A DNA stretch of 5,222 nucleotides. It comes from an uncultured Granulosicoccaceae bacterium (GTDB taxonomy: Bacteria > Pseudomonadota > Gammaproteobacteria > CALCKW01). Where the stretch lies: positions 1-5,222 of the forward strand of contig CALDHJ010000587.1 of assembly GCA_937941555.1 (NCBI GenBank), written 5' to 3'. Made by a program: the position numbers and the translations under genes. The notes beneath the pieces are model-generated. The model saw only the letters and a program-made list of their open reading frames with translations, did no database searches and was not told where the DNA came from. This document shows positions 1 through 5,222 of the stretch, piece by piece. Each line of letters opens with the position of its first letter. Within the stretch, counting starts at the first letter, position 1.

Positions 1-9
1 TTTGGTACG

Positions 10-831
10 TCAAATTGTCGTGCGGTGTCCGGCGACCATGGCCGATGCGTGTGGCTTCAGGGTGGCGAGCATCTCGGGCAGCAGTTTCGGTGGTGCCGCG
101 ACGATCGATCCGTTTTTCAGCCAGTCTTCGCCGCCGTTGAGATCGGTGATCAGGCCGCCCGCCTCACGCACCAGCAGGGCGCCGGCTGCGATGTCCCAGG
201 CTTGCAATCGGCTTTCGTAGAAGCCGTCGAATTGGCCCGCCGCCACTGAAGCGAGGTCCAGGGCGGCTGCGCCAGGACGCCTTATACCAACCGTCTTTTC
301 CGCAAACTGCCGCAGGACCGCGAGCTCCGCATCGAAGTCGTCACCCTCACGAAACGGCAAACCGGTGCCGAGCAGGGCAGCGCTGAGTGTGCGGCAGCTG
401 CTGACCCGGATCTTTCGGTTGTTGAGTTCGGCGCCTGCGCCACGGGACGCGGTGTAGATGTCCTGGGAGACGGGGTTGTAGACCACCGCTTGTTCAATTC
501 GATTGCGGTAGCTCAGCGCAATCGAGACGGCAAATTGCGGGAAGCCGTGCAGGAAGTTGGTGGTGCCGTCGAGTGGATCGATGATCCACTGGTAGCCATC
601 AGCCGTTGCACCGGCGTGTGCGCCACTTTCTTCGGCCAGGAAGCCGTGGTCCGGGTAGGCCTTGTGCAAGACGCCGATGATTTCGGCTTCGGCCTGCCGG
701 TCGACGTCGCTGACGAAATCCTTCGCGCTCTTTTCGCTGACACGCACGCGGTCGAGTCGGTCAAAGTTGCGCATGATAATCTTGCCGCCCGCGCGCGCAG
801 CGCGCACGGCGATATTGAGCATGGGGTGCAT
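10..831 (-). CDS. suhB: SuhB, inositol-1-monophosphatase family protein
   Basis: A 273-residue protein of the Mg-dependent inositol monophosphatase family, close to the length of E. coli SuhB (267). The N-terminus MHPMLNIAVRAARAG is nearly identical to E. coli SuhB, which fixes the start at 831; the reading frame stays open further upstream into trmJ, but that part has no family similarity. Visible metal/phosphate motifs are AEES (E67, E68), the signature IDPLDGTTNF (D85, L87, D88, G89, T90) and AWDIAAG (D213). Known family role: cytoplasmic hydrolysis of inositol phosphates; in E. coli SuhB also joins Nus factors in rRNA antitermination. That second role is not shown by sequence here. No clear Shine-Dalgarno precedes the start. 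The gene is divergent from trmJ with 47 bases between, as in many gammaproteobacteria. The stop is at 10-12, so the gene is complete. Confidence 0.96.
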   Translation of the reverse strand: MHPMLNIAVRAARAGGKIIMRNFDRLDRVRVSEKSAKDFVSDVDRQAEAEIIGVLHKAYPDHGFLAEESGAHAGATADGYQWIIDPLDGTTNFLHGFPQFAVSIALSYRNRIEQAVVYNPVSQDIYTASRGAGAELNNRKIRVSSCRTLSAALLGTGLPFREGDDFDAELAVLRQFAEKTVGIRRPGAAALDLASVAAGQFDGFYESRLQAWDIAAGALLVREAGGLITDLNGGEDWLKNGSIVAAPPKLLPEMLATLKPHASAMVAGHRTTI

Positions 832-878
832 GGCTGGGGTGATTAAAGAGCGAAGACAGCCGACAAGGGTAGCGAACA

Positions 879-1679
879 ATGACTGAGTGCGCGAGTGAGA
901 ATGAAGTGAGTGTGACGAAGTCGACGCCGCGGCAGAGCCTTCGCTTCGTGCTAGTGGAGACATCGCACCCGGGCAACATCGGGGCAGCAGCGCGTGCACT
1001 CAAGACGATGGGCTTCGACGAGCTTGCGCTGGTTTCACCACGTCGGTTTCCCAGTGCCGAGGCGACGGCGCGGGCCTCGGGGGCCGACGACATCCTGCAG
1101 CAGACGCGGGTCTTCGATAGCCTTGCTGATGCGGTTGCCGATTGCAGCGTCGTGTACGGCACCAGTGCCCGATCGCGCAGTATCGAGTGGCCCACACTGA
1201 ACCCCTGGGAGCTTGCCGAGCAGGTGCACGCGCGGTCACTGCAGGCCGCAGCGGGGAGCGCTGACACGGTGGCGGTGGTGTTCGGGCGTGAGAGCAGTGG
1301 CCTGCGCAATGACGAGCTGATGCTGTGCACCGGACGCGTTCACATCCCGGCCAACCCCGCCTACAGCTCGCTCAACGTGGCGTCTGCCGTGCAGATTCTC
1401 GCCTATGAGCTCGCCACCGTCGCGCAGCGCAGTCCGTCAGTTTCGGTCGAGACAGCTGAAGAATCCGAGATCGAACCGCTCGCGGATCAGGCCGATATGG
1501 GGCGCTTTTACAGTCACCTCGAATCGGTTCTGACGCGTATTGGCTACTACGACCCGGACAAGCCCCGACAGCTCATGCGGCGACTGCGGCGGCTGTTCAA
1601 TCGCGCCACTTTGAGCCGCTCAGAACTCCAGATACTGCGCGGTGTACTGGTGGCTGTGGAGCGCCACGGCAAGGACTGA
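879..1679 (+). CDS. trmJ: TrmJ, tRNA (cytidine/uridine-32-2'-O)-methyltransferase
   Basis: A 266-residue SPOUT-class methyltransferase that 2'-O-methylates position 32 of the tRNA anticodon loop using SAM. The three trefoil-knot motifs are visible: motif 1 VLVETSHPGNIGAAARAL (24-41, with N33 and R39), motif 2 VAVVFGRESSGLRNDEL (131-147), and motif 3 IPANPAYSSLNVASAVQ (156-172). GTSARSR at 94-100 is also typical. The C-terminal helical extension found in TrmJ (RFYSHLESVL, MRRLRRLFNRA, ILRGVLVAVE) is complete, which separates it from shorter SPOUT relatives. The ATG at 879 has AAGGG at 865-869 as ribosome binding site. It gives about 20 residues before the knot, roughly ten more than E. coli TrmJ, so a later GTG at 912 is a possible alternative. 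In E. coli, too, trmJ lies between suhB and iscR. Here cysE and a methyltransferase gene are inserted between trmJ and iscR. Confidence 0.95.
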   Translation: MTECASENEVSVTKSTPRQSLRFVLVETSHPGNIGAAARALKTMGFDELALVSPRRFPSAEATARASGADDILQQTRVFDSLADAVADCSVVYGTSARSRSIEWPTLNPWELAEQVHARSLQAAAGSADTVAVVFGRESSGLRNDELMLCTGRVHIPANPAYSSLNVASAVQILAYELATVAQRSPSVSVETAEESEIEPLADQADMGRFYSHLESVLTRIGYYDPDKPRQLMRRLRRLFNRATLSRSELQILRGVLVAVERHGKD

Positions 1680-1768
1680 ACGCACCAGACGTTCGTGTGT
1701 TCGACTGCGCACCCTGATGGGATGGCGGTGGATCGGGTGCAAATTCTACGTGGCTTGTTCCAACTGTC

Positions 1769-2503
1769 TCAGTGGTGCGAGAGCAGTGCGGGTGTCCACA
1801 CGTCGGCGAAAGGGGCCGCGCGATTGACGCCTTTGCAGGCCGTCTTTCGCGCGTGCACGACGAGGTTTTGGCAGCCGATGACCGGGCTGAGCCACAGGTG
1901 CGGGAAGTGCGATCGAATCGGTTTGAGCAGCGCAACCGCATCGGCCTCATCACGTGGCAACAGATTTAGGACGTAGACCCCGTCTTCTTTGAGTGCGCGA
2001 GCGGCGCTCGCGTGGAAGGCGTCGTCGAGGATCGGTGAACCCTCGCTTCGCCCTGCGTGGAGATCACAGAAAATGGCGCTTACCGGCAGTTGCGGCTGGC
2101 TCAGGAAGCGTTCGGCTCGGGTCATCAGTATGCGCTCGGGTGCCGCGCCACCGAGCCACCGGTGCGCGAGCGTGACCATCGCGTGGCTGGAGTCGACCGA
2201 AACGACACGCGCATTGGGGAACGCGGTGCGCACGCTGCTCGCCAGTGTGCCGCAGCCGTAGCCGAGGTCCAGCACCCGATCCACACGCGGTGTCAGCGCC
2301 AGACCTGACAGCATGGTGCGGATGTATTGCATGACGGGCGTCGTCGGGGCGCTCAGCTGCACAGCGGCTTGCACTGCACCGTCGCTGGTGCCAAGCCAGC
2401 GGATGTCGCCCTGGTCGTAGACCGCGTACTGCACGCCGTCGCTGACTTCGCGGTGGCGAACCGTGGCCACTCGGGTGTCGGGGGTCGGGTGGTTGGCGAG
2501 CAT
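1769..2503 (-). CDS. Spermidine-synthase-like SAM-dependent methyltransferase, substrate unknown
   Basis: A 244-residue class I Rossmann methyltransferase. SAM motif I is VLDLGYGCGTLASSV (77-91), the acidic end of strand 2 is D104 in VVSVDSSHAMV, strand 4 is AIFCDLHAG (143-151), and GVYVLNLLPRDEADA (175-189) is the post-strand-5 region. The N-terminal part (YAVYDQGDIRWLG, then a proline and a Y-x-R segment near 60) and overall order resemble polyamine-synthase-like methyltransferases. The second aspartate of the D-x-x-D aminopropyltransferase signature is missing (D147, L, H, A150), so I do not call it a spermidine synthase. The ATG at 2503 has a weak AGGG seven bases upstream. It runs convergent to trmJ and divergent from cysE, breaking the usual trmJ-iscR neighbourhood. 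It could modify a metabolite or a macromolecule; nothing in the sequence decides this. Confidence 0.8.
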   Translation of the reverse strand: MLANHPTPDTRVATVRHREVSDGVQYAVYDQGDIRWLGTSDGAVQAAVQLSAPTTPVMQYIRTMLSGLALTPRVDRVLDLGYGCGTLASSVRTAFPNARVVSVDSSHAMVTLAHRWLGGAAPERILMTRAERFLSQPQLPVSAIFCDLHAGRSEGSPILDDAFHASAARALKEDGVYVLNLLPRDEADAVALLKPIRSHFPHLWLSPVIGCQNLVVHARKTACKGVNRAAPFADVWTPALLSHH

Positions 2504-2525
2504 GACGAGACCCTGAGGAGAAGTG

Positions 2526-2580
2526 AATCAGGCTGTTTCCGGGTTGCGATTTTCGTTCCGAAATCAGGCAGATTTCGGGC
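2526..2580. repeat. Imperfect direct repeat upstream of the methyltransferase/cysE pair
   Basis: AATCAGGC occurs at 2526-2533 and again at 2562-2569, 36 bases apart. Each copy is followed by a similar tail (TGTTTCCGGG, then AGATTTCGGG). The second copy overlaps the inverted repeat at 2558-2578. The repeat is directly visible; a role as paired regulator sites is inference. Confidence 0.4.
2558..2578. promoter_or_regulatory. Perfect 8-bp inverted repeat, candidate operator
   Basis: Arms CCGAAATC (2558-2565) and GATTTCGG (2571-2578) are exact reverse complements around the 5-base spacer AGGCA. The repeat ends six bases before a good -35 hexamer (TTGACA, 2585-2590) and lies in the shared upstream region of the leftward methyltransferase and rightward cysE. 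That position suits a regulator binding site. No T-run follows on either strand, so it does not look like an intrinsic terminator. It does not match the IscR type 1 or type 2 consensus as I know them. Confidence 0.45.
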
Positions 2581-2584
2581 GCAA

Positions 2585-2614
2585 TTGACACCCAACTTGC
2601 CGGTGCGGGACACT
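2585..2614 (+). promoter_or_regulatory. Putative sigma70-type promoter for the cysE-iscR-iscS operon
   Basis: A consensus -35 TTGACA (2585-2590) is followed after 18 bases by GACACT (2609-2614), a weak -10 that matches TATAAT at positions 2, 4 and 6. This would start transcription near 2621, leaving a leader of about 64 bases before cysE. The weak -10 and overlap with an inverted repeat suggest an activator- or repressor-controlled promoter, if it is one. Promoter prediction by eye in GC-rich DNA is unreliable. Confidence 0.35.
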
Positions 2615-2620
2615 GGCAGG
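2596..2620. promoter_or_regulatory. Imperfect inverted repeat overlapping the putative -10
   Basis: CTTGCCGGTG (2596-2605) and CACTGGCAGG (2611-2620) pair at 8 of 10 positions around the spacer CGGGA; the other two pairs would be G-U in RNA. It covers the spacer and -10 of the proposed cysE promoter, a typical place for a repressor, or for an IscR-like regulator that blocks polymerase. No T-run follows (GTCGAAATC), so I do not call a terminator. Confidence 0.4.
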
Positions 2621-2644
2621 TCGAAATCGCTCAGGGTCCGTGGT

Positions 2645-2678
2645 TCGGGTCCCGATTGGCTCCGCTCAATACCGGTAT
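2645..2678. promoter_or_regulatory. Two short palindromes just before cysE
   Basis: TCGGG-T-CCCGA (2645-2655) is a perfect 5-bp inverted repeat around one base, and ATACCGGTAT (2669-2678) is a perfect 10-base palindrome ending six bases before the cysE ATG. The second lies where it could affect ribosome access or act as an operator. Short palindromes arise by chance in GC-rich DNA, so the functional claim is weak; the symmetry itself is certain. Confidence 0.25.
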
Positions 2679-2684
2679 GGTCCG

Positions 2685-3515
2685 ATGTGGCACTTGTTGA
2701 AGGAAGACATTAACAGCGTATTCAGCCGCGACCCCGCGGCCCGCACGGTGTTTGAAATCGTCACCTGTTACCCCGGTGTGCACGCCGTCCTCTTTCACCG
2801 CCTCAACCACTGGTTGTGGGGGCGCGGGTTCAAGTGGTTGGCGCGCTGGTTGTCGTCGGTGGCGCGGTGGCTCACGTCGATCGAGATCCACCCGGGCGCC
2901 CGAATCGGCCGTCGGTTTTTCATCGACCACGGCATCGGTGTGGTGATCGGCGAGACCTCCGAAATCGGCGATGACGTCACGCTCTACCACGGCGTTACTC
3001 TCGGTGGCGTCACCAGCTTCGAAGGGAAGGGCGGCAAGCGCCACCCCACCCTTGGCAACAATGTGGTGGTCGGTGCCGGCGCCAAAATCCTCGGCCCGTT
3101 CACGGTCGAAGATGGTGCGCGAATCGGCTCCAACGCCGTGGTGCTCAAGGCCGTCGGCGCGGGCGCAACGGTAGTCGGCATCCCCGGACGTGAAGTCGGG
3201 ACGAAAAACGCCGTGGACGCCGAACGCGCCGACTTCGCGCGCAAGATCGGCTTTGATGCCTATGGCCAGACCGCCGACATGCCGGATCCGGTCGCCAACA
3301 CCATCAACGGCATGCTCGACCACATGCGTGATATGCACGGGCGCATGGACGAGATGTGCCACGCGATGCGTGCCATGGGGCGGCAGGTCGACACCCTCAA
3401 GCCCCTCGACATCGATTTCCCTTGTGATGACATCGAGTCGGGCAATGACGCAACCACAAGCGACAAGCCGTCTGACTCTGACAACCCCCGACCGGCAGAT
3501 GCGGTCAATGCCTGA
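2685..3515 (+). CDS. cysE: Serine O-acetyltransferase, short CysE type
   Basis: A 276-residue cytoplasmic enzyme that transfers acetyl from acetyl-CoA to serine, giving O-acetylserine for cysteine synthesis. It lacks the long N-terminal helical domain of E. coli CysE and begins [20 protein letters not shown], the usual start of the short form; this is why I chose the ATG at 2685 over the in-frame GTG at 2640. FHRLNHWLW (37-45) is followed by the left-handed beta-helix of hexapeptide repeats: [10 protein letters not shown] (66-75), [11 protein letters not shown] (80-90, catalytic H82), YHGVTLGG (101-108), GGKRHPTLG (116-124, H120), [10 protein letters not shown] and [10 protein letters not shown]67 stands where E. 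coli has catalytic Asp143; Glu is common in the short type. A roughly 85-residue tail contains FDAYG and DMPDPV, then a Met-rich heptad segment (203-238) and a polar end. It begins the operon with iscR 21 bases downstream. Confidence 0.94.
   Translation: MWHLLKEDINSVFSRDPAARTVFEIVTCYPGVHAVLFHRLNHWLWGRGFKWLARWLSSVARWLTSIEIHPGARIGRRFFIDHGIGVVIGETSEIGDDVTLYHGVTLGGVTSFEGKGGKRHPTLGNNVVVGAGAKILGPFTVEDGARIGSNAVVLKAVGAGATVVGIPGREVGTKNAVDAERADFARKIGFDAYGQTADMPDPVANTINGMLDHMRDMHGRMDEMCHAMRAMGRQVDTLKPLDIDFPCDDIESGNDATTSDKPSDSDNPRPADAVNA
3291..3398 (+). other. Predicted methionine-cored coiled coil in the CysE tail
   Basis: In CysE residues 203-238 hydrophobic residues follow a strict 4-3 spacing: V203, I207, M210, M214, M217, M221, M224, M228, M231, V235, L238. 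Seven consecutive core positions are methionine, and the positions between are mostly charged, polar or small. The segment lies after the trimeric beta-helix domain and after the DMPDPV motif. A trimer-stabilising coiled coil is the simplest reading and is inference. C225 and several histidines lie in the same segment, so metal binding is conceivable. Confidence 0.55.
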
Positions 3516-3525
3516 GGCACGTAGC

Positions 3526-3529
3526 AGGA
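3526..3529 (+). promoter_or_regulatory. Ribosome binding site that decides the iscR GTG start
   Basis: AGGA lies seven bases before the GTG at 3537. The only nearby ATG (3529-3531) is out of frame with iscR, so the Shine-Dalgarno plus the conserved MRLTTRGRYAV N-terminus support a GTG start. Confidence 0.65.
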
Positions 3530-3536
3530 TGGCAGC

Positions 3537-4004
3537 GTGCGCCTGACCACCCGCGGACGCTACGCGGTGACCGCGATGTTCGATCTGGCGTTGCAACCGA
3601 CGTCCGAGCCGGTGGCGCTGGCCGACATCGCATCACGCCAGGACATCTCGCTCTCCTATCTCGAACAGTTGTTTGGCCGTTTGCGTCGCGCGGGCCTGGT
3701 CGAGAGTGTGCGCGGACCGGGTGGGGGCTACCGCCTGGCGCGCGAGACCAGTGCGGTGTCGGTCGCGGAGATTCTCAGTGCCGTGGACGAGCTGCTCGAT
3801 GCGACCCACTGCGGTGGCAACGAGAACTGCAAGCGTGAGCAACGTTGCCCGACCCACAACCTGTGGCATGCGCTCACGGTGCAGATCGACCACTTTCTCA
3901 ACCGCGTCACGCTGGCCGATCTGTTGGTGGAACCCGGCAACGCCGAACAGCCGCTGCGGCCGATGAAACTGCCGGGTGTGGCCGGTAACACGCCGCCACC
4001 TTGA
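3537..4004 (+). CDS. iscR: IscR, Rrf2-family Fe-S cluster assembly regulator
   Basis: A 155-residue winged-helix Rrf2 regulator (E. coli IscR is 162). MRLTTRGRYAVTAMFDLAL at the N-terminus, the recognition helix region ISLSYLEQLFGRLRRAGLV (37-55, with E43 as in E. coli) and the wing SVRGPGGGYRLAR (57-69) are all highly conserved. The [2Fe-2S] ligands C92, C98, C104 and H107 are present at exactly the E. coli positions, so it should exist as apo and holo forms with different DNA specificity. Known role: holo-IscR represses its own isc operon, and apo- or holo-IscR controls suf and other genes. Start is GTG. The last ~25 residues diverge from E. coli and end in a proline run. It is co-directional with cysE (21-base gap) and overlaps iscS by four bases, so its own feedback site is probably upstream of cysE. 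Confidence 0.96.
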   Translation: MRLTTRGRYAVTAMFDLALQPTSEPVALADIASRQDISLSYLEQLFGRLRRAGLVESVRGPGGGYRLARETSAVSVAEILSAVDELLDATHCGGNENCKREQRCPTHNLWHALTVQIDHFLNRVTLADLLVEPGNAEQPLRPMKLPGVAGNTPPP

Positions 4005-5161
4005 CCACCCCGATCTACCTCGACAACGCCGCGACCACACCGGTTGATCCGCGCGTGGCCGAGGTCATGGCCGCCTGTCTGACCGCCGACGGCGATTTCG
4101 GCAATCCCGCCTCGTTCAGCCACGGTTTCGGCCTGGCCGCCGCCGACCGGGTGGACGACGCGCGTGATGCGGTCGCGAGCCTTGCGGGGGCTTTGCCGGA
4201 GGAAGTGGTGTTCTGCTCCGGCGCGACAGAAGCGAACAATCTCGCCATTCTCGGGGTCGCTGGCCGGTTGCGCGAGCCCGGGCACATGATCAGTGTGAAA
4301 ACCGAGCACAAGGCGGTGCTCGACCCGCTGACTCATCTGCGGAAGCAGGGCTGGGATGTCGACCTGATGGACGTCGACGCGAGTGGCCGACTCGATCTCG
4401 CCGAACTCGAAGCCGCGCTGCGACCGGAGACGGCGCTGGTGTCGGTCATGCACGCCAACAACGAGATCGGCACCCTGCAGGACATCGCTGCCATCGGACA
4501 GCTGACGCGTTCGCGAGACGTGTTGCTGCACGTCGACGCCGCGCAGAGTGCAGGCAAGGTTCCGTTCGACATGCACGGCTTGCAAATCGACCTGCTCAGC
4601 CTGTGTGCACACAAGTTCTATGGGCCCAAAGGGGTCGGCGCGCTGTGCGTGCGCGGGCGCCCACCGGTCCGATTGCAGGCGCAACTGCACGGCGGCGGGC
4701 ACCAGCGCGGATTGCGCTCGGGGACCTTGCCAACCCACCAGATTGCGGGCATGGGTGAGGCTTGCCGTATCGCCGCCGCCGAGATGGCTGACGAAGCCGT
4801 TCGGCTGGCGTCCTGGCGCGACGCGTTGTGGCAGGGGTTGCAGCAGATCGACGGGGTGCACTTCAACGGGTGTCGCGCGCACCGCCTTCCGGGGCTGCTC
4901 AACGTGTCGATCGACGGAGTCGAGGGTGAGAGTCTGCTGTTCGCACTCGAGCACATCGCCGTGTCCAGCGGCAGCGCCTGTACCAGCAGTGATCTGACAC
5001 CGTCCCATGTGCTGCGGGCCATCGGGTGTGATGCCGAGCGGGCGCAGGGCTCGCTGCGGCTGAGCTTCGGTCGGTTCAACACGGAGCGGGATGCGGCGCT
5101 GGCGCTCGCCGATGTGACGCAAGCGGTGGCCCGTCTTCGTGCGTTGGCGCCCGATGGCTGA
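4001..5161 (+). CDS. iscS: IscS-type cysteine desulfurase lacking the C-terminal extension
   Basis: A 386-residue PLP enzyme that removes sulfur from cysteine as a persulfide for Fe-S clusters and tRNA thiolation. MTTPIYLDNAATTPVDPRVA aligns residue for residue with the E. coli IscS start, so the TTG at 4001 is the start; it shares TTGA with the iscR stop. Key residues: T76 in SGATEANN, H103 in TEHKAVLD, D179 and Q182 in HVDAAQS, the PLP lysine K205 in AHKFYGPKG, RSGTLPTHQ (239-247, T242), and the catalytic loop cysteine C327 in SSGSACTSS. C202 replaces the Ser that contacts the PLP phosphate in E. coli (Ser203). The protein ends at RLRALAPDG; E. coli continues about 19 residues past the equivalent proline with a tail needed for IscU binding. 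The closest family is IscS/NifS (group I); it is not SufS. The next gene starts eight bases before the stop. Confidence 0.93.
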   Translation: MTTPIYLDNAATTPVDPRVAEVMAACLTADGDFGNPASFSHGFGLAAADRVDDARDAVASLAGALPEEVVFCSGATEANNLAILGVAGRLREPGHMISVKTEHKAVLDPLTHLRKQGWDVDLMDVDASGRLDLAELEAALRPETALVSVMHANNEIGTLQDIAAIGQLTRSRDVLLHVDAAQSAGKVPFDMHGLQIDLLSLCAHKFYGPKGVGALCVRGRPPVRLQAQLHGGGHQRGLRSGTLPTHQIAGMGEACRIAAAEMADEAVRLASWRDALWQGLQQIDGVHFNGCRAHRLPGLLNVSIDGVEGESLLFALEHIAVSSGSACTSSDLTPSHVLRAIGCDAERAQGSLRLSFGRFNTERDAALALADVTQAVARLRALAPDG

Positions 5162-5222
5162 GCGTTATCCGGAGCCAGTCGTGACGCGATTTCGCCAGCC
5201 GCGTTTTGCGCTGACACCGGAT
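5154..5222 (+). CDS. Partial CDS: probable IscU/NifU-N-like Fe-S scaffold, cut by window end
   Basis: Only the first 23 codons are present. The ATG at 5154 overlaps the iscS end by eight bases in another frame, with no visible Shine-Dalgarno, suggesting translational coupling. The start YPEPVVTRFRQPRF (residues 5-18) lines up with the IscU N-terminus YSEKVIDHYENPRN: shared Y, E, V, a V/I, an aromatic at position 13, and PR. Position directly after iscS is where iscU belongs. The sequence departs from canonical IscU more than one would expect for a typical gammaproteobacterial isc operon, so a divergent scaffold is likely. The cluster cysteines would lie outside the window, so the family call rests on 23 residues and gene order. 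An unrelated small protein remains possible. Confidence 0.5.
   Translation, partial: MAERYPEPVVTRFRQPRFALTPD

Noticed and set aside
790..806. GCGCGC-rich palindromic tract near the start of suhB
   Set aside because: Explained by codons for the conserved alanine/arginine segment RAARAGG.
832..999. N-terminal extension of SuhB up to 999
   Set aside because: The frame is open, but the extension overlaps trmJ, has no family similarity, and the conserved MHPMLNIAVRAAR start lies at 831.
1709..1740. Possible terminator hairpin between trmJ and the methyltransferase gene
   Set aside because: GCACCC and GGGTGC can pair, but the stem is only six bases with a 20-base loop and no T-run follows on either strand.
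2656..2681. Second promoter TTGGCT / TATGGT just before cysE
   Set aside because: Spacing is only 14 bases and the -10 abuts the start codon.
2640..2684. Upstream GTG start for cysE adding 15 residues
   Set aside because: The short CysE family starts at the [13 protein letters not shown] sequence, and the extra residues resemble leader DNA with a palindrome.
3421..3460. CTTGTG / CACAAG inverted repeat inside the end of cysE
   Set aside because: Six-base arms with a 28-base spacer inside coding sequence; expected by chance and not like an IscR site.
2631..3596. 321-codon open frame on the minus strand opposite cysE
   Set aside because: Antisense shadow of cysE with no recognisable domain; it also runs through the intergenic region and the iscR start.
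3728..5122. 464-codon open frame on the minus strand opposite iscS and the end of iscR
   Set aside because: Composition-driven antisense frame in GC-rich DNA; the plus strand holds two unmistakable conserved proteins.

Overview
This is a GC-rich, almost fully coding chromosomal window. It looks like a gammaproteobacterium: the divergent pair suhB / trmJ followed by iscR and iscS is the classic gammaproteobacterial arrangement, and a short serine acetyltransferase (cysE) directly upstream of iscR is known from Pseudomonas/Azotobacter-type genomes. The genus cannot be read from this window. I see no mobile elements, RNA genes, CRISPR arrays or signs of recent transfer.

Layout: suhB (inositol-monophosphatase family) runs leftward at 10-831. 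Only 47 bases away, trmJ (tRNA Nm32 methyltransferase) runs rightward at 879-1679. An 89-base convergent gap (1680-1768) without a convincing terminator separates trmJ from a leftward gene at 1769-2503, a spermidine-synthase-like SAM-dependent methyltransferase of unknown substrate. A 181-base divergent intergenic region (2504-2684) follows. It is rich in symmetry: two inverted repeats, two shorter palindromes, an imperfect direct repeat and one plausible sigma70-type promoter pointing toward cysE. Then comes a tight rightward operon: cysE (2685-3515), 21 bases, iscR (3537-4004), a 4-base overlap, iscS (4001-5161, TTG start), an 8-base overlap, and the first 23 codons of a probable IscU/NifU-N-like scaffold (5154 to the window end).

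How the genes fit together: CysE makes O-acetylserine for cysteine synthesis, IscS extracts sulfur from cysteine, the next protein probably receives it as scaffold, and IscR (all four cluster ligands present) senses Fe-S status. With only 21 bases in front of iscR, IscR feedback probably acts upstream of cysE, which would put cysteine supply under Fe-S control.

The most interesting departures from the E. coli isc model are: IscS lacks the C-terminal extension used to dock IscU, and is followed by a scaffold candidate that is not a canonical IscU; CysE carries a heptad-spaced all-methionine segment after its catalytic domain; IscS has Cys at the PLP-phosphate-contacting Ser position; and the cysE upstream region is densely palindromic. 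No wholly unknown multi-gene system is evident.
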